Below, one piece after another: positions 32,792-40,831 of a stretch of 64,000 nucleotides of DNA (its first letter is position 1; the number at the start of each line of letters is the position of its first letter). The notes under the pieces are model-generated. The model made no database searches and was not told the origin of the DNA. It saw only the letters and a list, made by a program, of their open reading frames with translations. This DNA is from Pseudoalteromonas sp. MMG007 (GTDB lineage Bacteria > Pseudomonadota > Gammaproteobacteria > Enterobacterales > Alteromonadaceae): assembly GCF_018100985.1 (NCBI RefSeq), contig NZ_JAGJEI010000001.1, positions 1 to 64,000 on the forward strand, written 5' to 3'. Made by a program: the position numbers and the translations under genes.

Positions 32792-33199
32792 ATGAAAAAA
32801 TCTGTTCTAGCGCTTATGGTTTTACTCGCGGGTTGCGCCACAAATGACGAGCCTCCTTTTGAAATAAATAATAAACAATTCCACGAAAAGCAAGATGAGC
32901 AAGGCAATAAGTTGTTTGCATATGTTGTGTCGGTTAAGGCAAAGCACCGCAGTAATATTAATTTAGATGATGGTGGTGGACGAGGCGGTAAAAAAAGACC
33001 TAATCGTTCGGATGTGCAGCGTTATATTGAACAAGAGCATTTTGAAGAGTCGAGTGTATTAAAACTGCAGTTAGAAGATCAAGCTGTAGAGCTTTTAAAT
33101 GAAGAGCTAGCATCGCGTAACTATTGCCCAGACAAACACGAAGTGAATGAAGTGCTTTGGCGCGATTTAAGTGTGCAGCTTCGAGGGCGTTGTTTGTAA
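32792..33199 (+). CDS. Putative lipoprotein of unknown function
   Basis: 135 residues. A short lipoprotein signal (MKKSVLALMVLLAGC) has the lipobox LAGC with Cys15. The mature part is charged, with a Gly/Arg-rich stretch (GGGRGGKKRP, about 69-78) and a late CPDKHEV segment. I do not recognise the family. It ends two bases before the start of the YbaK-family gene, so the two are probably co-transcribed. Confidence 0.6.
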   Translation: MKKSVLALMVLLAGCATNDEPPFEINNKQFHEKQDEQGNKLFAYVVSVKAKHRSNINLDDGGGRGGKKRPNRSDVQRYIEQEHFEESSVLKLQLEDQAVELLNEELASRNYCPDKHEVNEVLWRDLSVQLRGRCL

Positions 33200-33200
33200 C

Positions 33201-33701
33201 ATGTTAGCGGATAAAGCAAAGCTAGCTGAAGCACTGACTCAGCTAAATATAAATTACGATGTAATAGAGCACCCGCCATTGCACACAAGTCTTGATGCAG
33301 ATGCCTTTATGATAGAGCGCCCTGGTACTCGACTAAAAAATCTATTTTTACGCGATAACGAAGGGAAGCGTCACTTTTTAGTTATTACAGCGCACGATAA
33401 ACAGCTCGATTTAAAAACCTTGGCTAAACAGCAAGGTTTGTCGCGATTAGGGTTTGCATCAAATGAGCGCTTAGCGCGTTACTTAAAGGTTGAGCCTGGT
33501 TGTGTGTCTATGTTGGCACTGTTTAACGACAAACAAAACAATGTTAGTTTATGGTTAGATCAGGATATTTGGTTTGGAGATTTATTTCATTGCCACCCGT
33601 TTGAAAACACTCAAACATGGTTGTTAAAAAAGCCTGATTTAGAAAGCTTTTTTAATTATACCCAGCATCAGCCACGGGTGGTTTTTTTACCATCTCGGTA
33701 A
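33201..33701 (+). CDS. YbaK/ProX-family aminoacyl-tRNA editing deacylase
   Basis: 166 residues from the ATG at 33201; a longer frame from 33171 overlaps the lipoprotein gene. Sequence blocks YDVIEHPPLHTS, TRLKNLFLRDNEGKRHFLVI, RLGFASNERLARYLKVEPGCVSMLAL and FHCHPFENTQTW fit the PrdX/ProX branch (prolyl-tRNA synthetase-associated domain). These free-standing enzymes hydrolyse mischarged Ala-tRNA(Pro) or related tRNAs. Its 3' end overlaps the convergent MFS gene by 34 bases. Confidence 0.85.
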   Translation: MLADKAKLAEALTQLNINYDVIEHPPLHTSLDADAFMIERPGTRLKNLFLRDNEGKRHFLVITAHDKQLDLKTLAKQQGLSRLGFASNERLARYLKVEPGCVSMLALFNDKQNNVSLWLDQDIWFGDLFHCHPFENTQTWLLKKPDLESFFNYTQHQPRVVFLPSR

Positions 33702-34816
33702 GCCCAAACAATGAGCATAAATCCACATAGGCAAATACACAATAAGCTAAACATAAACGCTGTTTGCCCATAATGCTGATACACCACTCCTGGTAATAAA
33801 GACCCAAGCGCTCCTCCACTGTAGTAAAACGATACATAGCCACCATTTGTTACACTTGGCGGAGCTTTACTTATTTTATTAACGAGTGGCGCCGCTGTAG
33901 AGTGAATAACAAACATAGCGCCACAAAATAAGGTAAACGCAATTAAAAACACCACTAGCTGCTGGCTCATTAGTAATAAAATACTGATGTTATAAAAAAT
34001 AAAAATTGCAATTAATAGATGCCAAGGGGTAGAAGCTTTTTTAAGTAACCAAGGTGCTGTAATAGATGCTAGTGCGCCAATTAAGTAGCCGCTATACACT
34101 AAGCCAATATCCCGCGTATTTGTTATTTTAAAGGTTTGCTGCAAAATAAAGGGTAAATAGTTTAAAAGCGCTGCAAAACAAAAAAACATACAAAAGACTG
34201 CGCCATATACTTTTAGCACAGGCCCTTCTTTAAGTTGTTTAATGTAACCAAGAGGTGAGAGCGCCTCGCTGATAGGCGGCTTAATAAAGCGTGAGTGGTT
34301 AATGCTCAAAGCCAAAGAAATTAATGCAAAGGCAATTACATAGTAAAAACTTTGCCAATGCCATAGGTCACTAAATATAGCTGCTAATACGCGACCAAAA
34401 TAACCACCTATTATGCTACTGCTTATGTATAGCGTCATGTTTTTTTGCAAGCTATCAGCGGTATAGCTCATTCCTATATAGCTGGTCATTGCGGTGAGTG
34501 CTGCGGGAAGCGTTAAGCCTTGTAAAAAGCGAACAAGCAACAGTAGCTCAAAGCTTGGCGCGTAAATAAAGAGTATGCAGCTAAAACCTAAAACAATCAT
34601 GGCAATGCGAAGAATTAAAAGCGGGTTATGCTTAGCCAACACTAATCCATACACAAGTGGTGCAATAGCTAAAGGCAACATGGTTACGGTCATTAAACTG
34701 CCTGCAAGTGCAGGCAGAACATTAAATTCATTAGCAAACAAGCTAAGTAGAGGCTGCGGGGCGTAAAGCACAAAAAATATAAACACAGAGCATGCTAATA
34801 AATGAAATAGACGCAT
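33668..34816 (-). CDS. MFS transporter (YnfM-like)
   Basis: About 382 residues from the ATG at 34816; a TTG at 34852 could add 12 residues, and neither start has a good ribosome site. About 12 membrane helices are seen, starting FHLLACSVFIFFVLYAP. The loop between helices 2 and 3 (APLVYGLVLAKHNPLLILR) is a loose MFS motif A. The substrate cannot be told. YnfM-like transporters are usually drug or metabolite exporters. The gene converges on and overlaps the YbaK-family gene. Confidence 0.8.
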   Translation of the reverse strand: MRLFHLLACSVFIFFVLYAPQPLLSLFANEFNVLPALAGSLMTVTMLPLAIAPLVYGLVLAKHNPLLILRIAMIVLGFSCILFIYAPSFELLLLVRFLQGLTLPAALTAMTSYIGMSYTADSLQKNMTLYISSSIIGGYFGRVLAAIFSDLWHWQSFYYVIAFALISLALSINHSRFIKPPISEALSPLGYIKQLKEGPVLKVYGAVFCMFFCFAALLNYLPFILQQTFKITNTRDIGLVYSGYLIGALASITAPWLLKKASTPWHLLIAIFIFYNISILLLMSQQLVVFLIAFTLFCGAMFVIHSTAAPLVNKISKAPPSVTNGGYVSFYYSGGALGSLLPGVVYQHYGQTAFMFSLLCICLCGFMLIVWAYRDGKKTTRG

Positions 34817-35015
34817 TGTGAAACTTAGAATATGGGGAGATAAGTTAATCAAAGTATATTAAAAATGGCTTATATTTCATATGTTAAATGAGCAGCATTT
34901 GCGCCAAATCATGGTTAGTAATCATTCGTATGATAGATTAATACCGATAGCACTATTATTTGTAGTCGTTGGTGATTAAAATGACCTTAATATAAGTTTT
35001 TAGTGGAATAAAGCC

Positions 35016-35555
35016 ATGGGTTCATTACAAGACCAATTGCTGCAAGCAGGTTTAACAACTTCGCACAAAGCTAAAGTTGCTAAGTCAGAAAAACGTAAGC
35101 AACAAAAAAAGCAAAAAAAAGGGGCAACAAGTAACCCTAGCGATCTGCAAAAGCATATTCAACAAACCAAGCTTGAGCAGCAAAAAAAGGCGGAAGAACT
35201 TAACCAGTCTCGCCAAGATGAATTAAAACAGCGTGAGCAAGAGGCACGTGTTAAGCAAATTTTAGAGCATCATAACCAAGACACTATTCGTGGCGAGCGT
35301 ACCTTTAATTTTACTTATCAAAATAAAGTTAAAGGTTTAGACGTAAACGAAAAAACTCAAAAAGCGTTATCGGGTGGCCGTTTAGCTATTTGTGTGCTTG
35401 AAGGACAGTTTTTTGTACTTGAAGACGAACCGGCACGTAAAGTGGCGGAAGTAGACGAAAAGTATATTGTTTTTCATGTTGAGCCTGAAAACAAGCCTAA
35501 AGATGAAGACGATCCATACGCAGACTTTGAAGTACCAGATGATATTGTTTGGTAA
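35016..35555 (+). CDS. DUF2058 family protein (YaiL-like)
   Basis: 179 residues. The start MGSLQDQLLQAGLTTSHKAK and the Lys/Gln-rich helical segment (KRKQQKKQKKG, then a long charged helix to about 90) are typical of the family. A C-terminal globular part contains ERTFNFTYQNKVKGL and VLEGQFFVLEDEPARKVAE. Annotated in databases as nucleoprotein/polynucleotide-associated; no biochemical role is known to me. It is single, with about 160 bases of upstream sequence. Confidence 0.85.
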   Translation: MGSLQDQLLQAGLTTSHKAKVAKSEKRKQQKKQKKGATSNPSDLQKHIQQTKLEQQKKAEELNQSRQDELKQREQEARVKQILEHHNQDTIRGERTFNFTYQNKVKGLDVNEKTQKALSGGRLAICVLEGQFFVLEDEPARKVAEVDEKYIVFHVEPENKPKDEDDPYADFEVPDDIVW

Positions 35556-35772
35556 ATCTTCTCTAAATTTTGCTTATACATAGAGCATGTTTAGGTTAAT
35601 TAAGTTGTCGCTCATTTTTATTTGCTAAGGTATACAAGAGTGAGCATAAACTTATTAGTCGCGCTGTTTTGTTTGATCGTCAAGGGCGACTTGGTACGTA
35701 TGCTTTTTATTTGATTGTTTACTACAATCATTGAAGAAGTTTTTCTAACCGTCAAAAAGAAGAGAAAATACA

Positions 35773-36096
35773 ATGAGCAAGATGAAAACACTACTAGTAG
35801 GCGCGGGTATTAGTTTAGCCGCAAGTTTTTCGTTTAATGCAGCAGCTGCTGATGGCGCTGCATTATATACCGCTAAAAATTGTCAAACATGTCATGGTGC
35901 GGAAGGTAAAGCACCTATTATGGGCGCATACCCAAAACTAAACGGTCAAAACAAAGACTACTTAGTAGCGCAAATGAAAGACATTAAGTCAGGTGCGCGT
36001 AACAACGGTATGACTATGGCAATGAAAGCAATGGTTGCTACAGTAACTGATGAAGAGTTTGATGCAATTGCAGATTACCTATCTAAAGTAAAATAA
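35773..36096 (+). CDS. Class I cytochrome c (c553/c4-like), periplasmic
   Basis: 107 residues. A signal peptide ends near NAAAA-D. The mature protein has the haem-binding CQTCH motif and a distal Met ligand candidate in the GMTMAMKAMV region. PKLNGQNKDYLVAQMKDIKSG is typical of small soluble electron carriers. It should carry electrons in the periplasm, for instance to a cytochrome oxidase. A terminator follows at 36121. DsbD and cytochrome maturation proteins would be needed for its folding. Confidence 0.92.
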   Translation: MSKMKTLLVGAGISLAASFSFNAAAADGAALYTAKNCQTCHGAEGKAPIMGAYPKLNGQNKDYLVAQMKDIKSGARNNGMTMAMKAMVATVTDEEFDAIADYLSKVK

Positions 36097-36120
36097 CTTG
36101 CAGCAATAGCTAAGCTTTAA

Positions 36121-36148
36121 AACAGCCACACAATAGTGTGGCTGTTTT
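36121..36148 (+). terminator. Terminator after the cytochrome c gene
   Basis: An 11-bp stem (aacagccacac 36121-36131, gtgtggctgtt 36136-36146), loop aata, T run. Confidence 0.92.
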
Positions 36149-36236
36149 GTTTGTGTTTGCTATAAAATTAATACTGCTTTAGACTTCTAAACATCTATTC
36201 GCATCTTGTTTTGGTGCGTCTTTTAAAAGGCTTATT

Positions 36237-37004
36237 ATGTTTGATTTACCCCAACTCGATTTAAAAAATAAAGTATCAGAACAAGAGTGGCAACTACGTG
36301 TTGATTTAGCTGCTTGCTATAGACTGGTTGATCACTTTCGTTGGGGAGATTTAATATACACGCACTTGTCGGCTCGATTACCCGGTACCGATCATTACCT
36401 TGTAAATGCCTTTGGTTTAACGTTTGATGAAGTAACCGCGTCTAATTTAGTGAAGGTAGATTTAAACGGTAATATTATTGATGACACGCCGTTTAAGATT
36501 AACCCAGCGGGCTTTACAATACACAGTGCTATTCATGAGGTACGTGAAGATGCACATTGTGTTATTCACTTACACACCAAAGAAACAATTGCCGTTGCGA
36601 CTCAAAAAAATGGCTTGTTACCGCTGAGCCAATATTCAATGTTTTCACTGCCATCACTTTCGTACCATGGCTACGAAGGGCTTGCCGTAAACGACGATGA
36701 ACGCAAAGTGCTACAAAATGATTTAGGCACAACCAATCATATGCTGTTAGTAAACCATGGCGGCTTAACGGTAGGGCCCACTGTGGGTGATGCGTTTATG
36801 CGTTTTTACGATTTACAGCGTGCTTGTGAAATACAATTAGCATTGCAAGCCAGCTCACAAGAAGCTATTGAAGTGCCACAGCCAATAATCGACAATATTT
36901 ATAACCAAGCTAACGTGGTGCACAGCGGTATTACAGGTGGTCAACTTGCGTGGCCAGCTATGTTGCGTAAAGCCTACCGACTTGATCCCAGTTTTGCTAA
37001 TTAA
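36237..37004 (+). CDS. Class II aldolase/adducin family protein
   Basis: 255 residues. Zinc-site pattern HLHT (about residues 99-102) plus a later His in VNHGGL, with WGDLIYTHLSARLPG and NPAGFTIHSAIHEV typical of the family. The family includes fuculose- and rhamnulose-phosphate aldolases and many uncharacterised lyases that cleave keto-acids or sugar phosphates. It precedes an enolase-superfamily dehydratase by nine bases, so its substrate may be the dehydratase product. That assignment is inference. Confidence 0.85.
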   Translation: MFDLPQLDLKNKVSEQEWQLRVDLAACYRLVDHFRWGDLIYTHLSARLPGTDHYLVNAFGLTFDEVTASNLVKVDLNGNIIDDTPFKINPAGFTIHSAIHEVREDAHCVIHLHTKETIAVATQKNGLLPLSQYSMFSLPSLSYHGYEGLAVNDDERKVLQNDLGTTNHMLLVNHGGLTVGPTVGDAFMRFYDLQRACEIQLALQASSQEAIEVPQPIIDNIYNQANVVHSGITGGQLAWPAMLRKAYRLDPSFAN

Positions 37005-37013
37005 GGAATTTAA

Positions 37014-38189
37014 ATGAAAGTAAATCGCGTAGAAGTATTTGATATTCATTGCCCTGACAGACCATCGTGGACACCTGTGTTTGTGCGTATTCATACCGAT
37101 GAAGGTATTAGCGGCGTAGGCGAAGCAGGTCTTGCCTACGATTTAGGGCACAGTGCAGCCGCAGCCATGATTAAAGAAATGGCTGATGCGTTTTTAATTG
37201 GTCATGACCCATTTCAAACTGAAAAATTATGGTCGCGTATGCTACGAGAAAGCTTTTGGGGCTTAGGTGGCGGTCCAGTTGTATATGCTGCAATGAGCGC
37301 TATTGATACCGCGCTTTGGGATATTAAAGGTAAAGCACTTGGTTTACCTGTATATCAACTTCTTGGCGGTAAAGTTAACGACAAACTACGCACTTACGCA
37401 TCGCAATTACAGTTTGACTGGGATAGCGAGTTTAAAGCGTTAGTACAACCACAAGAATACGCAGAAGCAGCTTTAAAAGCGGTTGCTGAAGGTTACGATG
37501 CAGTAAAAGTTGACCCGATTCAGTACGATAAAGATGGCAATACTTATTACGACCGTACAAATATTATTTCTCGTACAGAAATGAAACTATACCGTGCGCG
37601 TATGCAAGCAATACGTGAAGCGGTAGGCGATGAAGTTGACATTATTTTTGAGTGCCACAGTTTACCTGGTGCTACATCGGCAATTCAGATTGGCGAAATA
37701 GCACAAGAGTTTGACTGTATGTATTACGAAGAACCGGTTAACTACTTAAACCACTCATTGCATGCCAAAGTAGCCGACAAAGTAGCTGTGCCTATTGCTG
37801 GTGGCGAGCGTTTATACAACCGTTGGGGTGTGCGCCCGTATTTAGAAGATCAAAGTATTGATGTGCTACAGCCAGACATTGGTTTATGTGGCGGCTTTAC
37901 TGAAACTAAGAAAGTGTGTGACTACGCTGATATTTTTGATGTGCGAATTCAGGCTCACGTATGTGGCGGGCCAGTTGCAACAGCGGCATCGCTTCATTTA
38001 GAAACGGCGATACCTAACTTTTTGATTCATGAGCACCATACTTATGCGATTAAAAAGTGGAACCGTGAATTGTGTTTACAAGATCCACAACCTAAAAATG
38101 GCTTCTTTGAAGTATCAGAAGAGCCTGGGCTGGGTATTGAATTAAATGATGAAATTGTTATGCGCTCACAACGCGTAGAAATAAAGTAA
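37014..38189 (+). CDS. Enolase-superfamily acid-sugar dehydratase (mandelate racemase subgroup, DgoD/ManD-like)
   Basis: 391 residues. Candidate active-site elements are VKVDP, FECHS (Glu ligand with a His two residues later), YYEEPV and AGGER (second and third Glu ligands), DIGLCGG, and AHVCGGP with a late His. The ExH pair resembles the DxH of galactonate and mannonate dehydratases more than the KxK of mandelate racemase, so dehydration of an acid sugar is likely. The exact substrate is unknown. AGGAA lies before the ATG. It is the second gene of the aldolase operon and is closed by a very strong hairpin. Confidence 0.85.
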   Translation: MKVNRVEVFDIHCPDRPSWTPVFVRIHTDEGISGVGEAGLAYDLGHSAAAAMIKEMADAFLIGHDPFQTEKLWSRMLRESFWGLGGGPVVYAAMSAIDTALWDIKGKALGLPVYQLLGGKVNDKLRTYASQLQFDWDSEFKALVQPQEYAEAALKAVAEGYDAVKVDPIQYDKDGNTYYDRTNIISRTEMKLYRARMQAIREAVGDEVDIIFECHSLPGATSAIQIGEIAQEFDCMYYEEPVNYLNHSLHAKVADKVAVPIAGGERLYNRWGVRPYLEDQSIDVLQPDIGLCGGFTETKKVCDYADIFDVRIQAHVCGGPVATAASLHLETAIPNFLIHEHHTYAIKKWNRELCLQDPQPKNGFFEVSEEPGLGIELNDEIVMRSQRVEIK

Positions 38190-38202
38190 CTTTTTAAGTT
38201 AC

Positions 38203-38239
38203 AAAAAGCCGGTAAGTGATTATTCACTTACCGGCTTTT
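38203..38239. terminator. Strong bidirectional terminator after the dehydratase gene
   Basis: A perfect 16-bp stem (aaaagccggtaagtga ending 38219, tcacttaccggctttt 38224-38239), loop ttat, with A/T tracts on both sides. Confidence 0.95.
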
Positions 38240-38262
38240 CTTTTTATGAAAGTTGTAGTTAG

Positions 38263-38634
38263 TTATAACTCGTTAATTTTACATTTGGCCTCTTTAAGCT
38301 CAATAGTGGCTTTACTATTAAGATGGCGAATATAACACTGCGTGCCTTTTATCATCAGCTCAAACTGATCTGCGGTATTACGACTTTGTGTATCGATAAT
38401 ATTATTACCTTTTACATTATTGAGAATTACAGTGCTGCTAGTAGTAAATACATCGTTAGCTAATTGGGCCTCTTGAATGTGGACAAGTGCTTTAATAGCT
38501 TTGCCAACGGCTGCTTTATTTGGCTCAACCAGTAAAGCGTGTTGCAGCTTAGGTGTAGGGTCTGGGCTTTGTGATATACAGCCATTGAGAAAAAGTGCCG
38601 AAAATACAACGATTACTAAAAAGTATGCTTTCAT
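38263..38634 (-). CDS. Putative lipoprotein of unknown function
   Basis: 123 residues. The signal MKAYFLVIVVFSALFLNGC has a lipobox (LNGC, Cys19). The mature part ends with two Cys residues (GTQCYIRH, EAKCKINEL) that may form a disulfide. I do not recognise the family. It follows the amidohydrolase gene on the same strand after 49 bases and may be its last operon member or a separate gene. Confidence 0.6.
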   Translation of the reverse strand: MKAYFLVIVVFSALFLNGCISQSPDPTPKLQHALLVEPNKAAVGKAIKALVHIQEAQLANDVFTTSSTVILNNVKGNNIIDTQSRNTADQFELMIKGTQCYIRHLNSKATIELKEAKCKINEL

Positions 38635-38683
38635 AAGTTGGCCGAATTATTAGCAAAAGAGAGCTTAATATAACGATTTTTAG

Positions 38684-39523
38684 TTACACTTGATAGTAGT
38701 GCTTAGCGTTTGTATAGCTAAGGTTATGCCATATGCTATTGTTTAAACACATACTTTTGTAGCTGTGCCACAAGTTGTTGTAGCTTGTATTTATTTGACA
38801 CACAGGGAAGTTACTAGCAAATATAACGCGCTGCTCACCAAAGTGATTTAAAAGAAAAGTAAAACAAGTAACCTGCTGCTGTTTGGTAAAGTGTAGTAAT
38901 TCAAAGCCAGAAAATTTGATGGCGATATTGTTGTGTTGAGCAAGTAACTTAACACCTTGCTGCCATGTAGCTAAATCGCTAGGTAGCCCTGCGTGATTAA
39001 TTATAATCTGAAGTTGCGGTAGCTGCTTAGCGTAGTAAGCGACTTGTTTAGTAATATCGCTATTTTCAATATTAAATTGTGCGTCAAAATGCAGTTGGTT
39101 GTTTGAGAGCATCGCTAAGTTTTTAAAGCTATTAGCGCTTAATAAACGCTTTGCATCAGTCCCTTCGGTTATATCTCTGATACCACATAAACTTGGGTGA
39201 GCTTGAGCGTTTAAGGCGCTTTTAAACTGCTCTGTAGGTGAGTCAATTTGGTTATAACTAACGGCTTTAAAAGGCAGTTTTTTTAAATGCGAGCTTAGCC
39301 AATTTAGCTCGTTTATAGGTGATTGATTATCAAACCCAGCCTCAATGTGCACAATACCCGCAAGTTCAAAATCAGTACTTTTAATAAGTTGCTCTGCACT
39401 TACTGGTTGTTTTATTCTTTCTAGATTAGGCCATGCTGGTGGGGTTTCGCCTTGTAGCCAAGTATATTGCCCCTCAACAAGATTAAAAAAATGCACGTGA
39501 GGGTCAATAATTTGCATGCTCAT
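38684..39523 (-). CDS. Amidohydrolase-2 family protein, probable sugar lactonase
   Basis: 279 residues. It begins with IDPHVHFF (HxH metal motif) and has LQIIINHAGLP (His) and NFPVCQINTSYNNLW near the end. The layout matches the COG3618 TIM-barrel hydrolases, which include L-fuconolactonase and rhamnono-lactonase. The final Asp seen in SDWP-type motifs appears as SNFP here, so the metal site may be altered. Its ATG overlaps the SDR stop by four bases. It would open the lactone made by the SDR; this is inferred from context. Confidence 0.8.
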   Translation of the reverse strand: MSMQIIDPHVHFFNLVEGQYTWLQGETPPAWPNLERIKQPVSAEQLIKSTDFELAGIVHIEAGFDNQSPINELNWLSSHLKKLPFKAVSYNQIDSPTEQFKSALNAQAHPSLCGIRDITEGTDAKRLLSANSFKNLAMLSNNQLHFDAQFNIENSDITKQVAYYAKQLPQLQIIINHAGLPSDLATWQQGVKLLAQHNNIAIKFSGFELLHFTKQQQVTCFTFLLNHFGEQRVIFASNFPVCQINTSYNNLWHSYKSMCLNNSIWHNLSYTNAKHYYQV

Positions 39524-40248
39524 TGCGCTGTGTAACCACCATCAATACTTTGCAGGCTGCCTGATATAAAGCTTGCATCATCACTTGCCAAAAAGCTAAT
39601 CAGTGCAGCTACTTCATCGGCTTGCCCTAAGCGGTTTAGCGGTTGTAGGCTGGCCTCTTCTGCGACTATTTTGTTTTTATCAGCACCACTTTTTTTACAG
39701 TAGGCATCAATAGCATTATGAAATAACGGGGTTTCTATAGTGCCTGGGCATACTGCATTTGCACGAATGTTAAAGCTTGCGTAATCAAGTGCTGTAGTTT
39801 TAGCCATTGACGCAAGGGCGTGCTTAGTAAGGTTATAAGCAAACGAATTTTGCTTACCTATAATTGCTTGATCTGAGGCAACTAAAATAATAGCACCGCT
39901 GTTTTGTGCTTTCATACTTGGCAGTACACTTTGTACTGCCGCGTATGCGCCTTTAACGTTAAGTGCAAAAAGTGCATCGAGAGTTTCCTCATCGGTATGC
40001 TCTATATTTGCACTTAAATGTTTACCGGCATTAGATACAAGTATGTCAATCTTAGGGTTTTGCTGGCAAATTGTATTTATACATGTTTGCACTGCGCTTA
40101 CGTTACTTACATCACATTGATGAAATTCGCCAAACTCACTTGGCTCAATATCAAGGTTATGTACAGTAAAACCACGTTCAATAAAGCGTTTTACTACGGC
40201 TAAACCAATACCTTTTGTTCCGCCTGTAACAATAGCAACCTTCGACAT
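39520..40248 (-). CDS. Short-chain dehydrogenase/reductase, probable sugar dehydrogenase
   Basis: 242 residues. NAD(P)-binding TGGTKGIG, NAG (VSNAGKH), catalytic Ser in LVASDQ and YNLTK (Tyr/Lys), and C-terminal DGGYT. These are all classical SDR features. A hydrophobic start (MSKVAIVTGG) and no signal peptide indicate a cytoplasmic enzyme. It is followed by a lactonase-like gene (4-base overlap), which suggests oxidation of an aldose to a lactone. It lies 29 bases downstream of slyD on the same strand and may share its transcript. Confidence 0.88.
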   Translation of the reverse strand: MSKVAIVTGGTKGIGLAVVKRFIERGFTVHNLDIEPSEFGEFHQCDVSNVSAVQTCINTICQQNPKIDILVSNAGKHLSANIEHTDEETLDALFALNVKGAYAAVQSVLPSMKAQNSGAIILVASDQAIIGKQNSFAYNLTKHALASMAKTTALDYASFNIRANAVCPGTIETPLFHNAIDAYCKKSGADKNKIVAEEASLQPLNRLGQADEVAALISFLASDDASFISGSLQSIDGGYTAQ

Positions 40249-40277
40249 ACCTGCTCCTTTATTTACAACTAAAATGC

Positions 40278-40766
40278 TTAGTGAGAGTGGCCACAGCCAC
40301 CTTCAGCGTGAACATGCCCATGAGACACTTCTTCACTTGTCGCTTCACGTACTGACACAACTTCAACATCAAACGTTAAGGTTTTACCTGCAAATGGGTG
40401 GTTTAAATCACAGTCTGCGTTAAAACGGCCAACCTTAACAATCGTTACTTGGTGGCGACCTTGGTTAGACTGCACCATTGCCGTCATACCTGGCTTCCAT
40501 ACTTTTACATCACCTTGTAGGTGCTTAAGAGGAATGCGTTGAATTAAGTCATCAACACGCTCGCCGTATGATTCGCTTGGCTCTAACGTAACACTAAACT
40601 TATCGCCAGCTACTTTGCCTTCAAGTGATTTTTCTAAACCAGGAAGCATGCCTTCGCTGCCGTGTATGTAGCTCAGTGGCGCATCGTTTACGCTGCTTTC
40701 AATTTGTTCGCCCGCTTCGCTTAGGGTGTAATGAAATTCAACTGCTGAATTTTTACTAATTTGCAT
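40278..40766 (-). CDS. slyD: FKBP-type peptidyl-prolyl isomerase SlyD
   Basis: 162 residues. FKBP fold with HYTLSEAGEQIESS and YIHGSEGMLPGLEKSLEGK, then the insert-in-flap domain (about 75-125). The tail is His- and Cys-rich (HGHVHAEGGCGHSH) and would bind nickel or other metals; it is shorter than in E. coli. SlyD is a cytoplasmic proline isomerase and chaperone that also helps hydrogenase maturation in some bacteria. Confidence 0.96.
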   Translation of the reverse strand: MQISKNSAVEFHYTLSEAGEQIESSVNDAPLSYIHGSEGMLPGLEKSLEGKVAGDKFSVTLEPSESYGERVDDLIQRIPLKHLQGDVKVWKPGMTAMVQSNQGRHQVTIVKVGRFNADCDLNHPFAGKTLTFDVEVVSVREATSEEVSHGHVHAEGGCGHSH

Positions 40767-40831
40767 GCTTGTCTCTTTAAATTTTACTGTTGTAAGGCGT
40801 GATTTTACGCGAAATATAGTACTTTAGAAAC

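Noticed and set aside
33668..33701. Frameshift or assembly error where the YbaK-family and MFS genes overlap
   Set aside because: Both proteins have normal lengths and ends; a short convergent overlap is ordinary.
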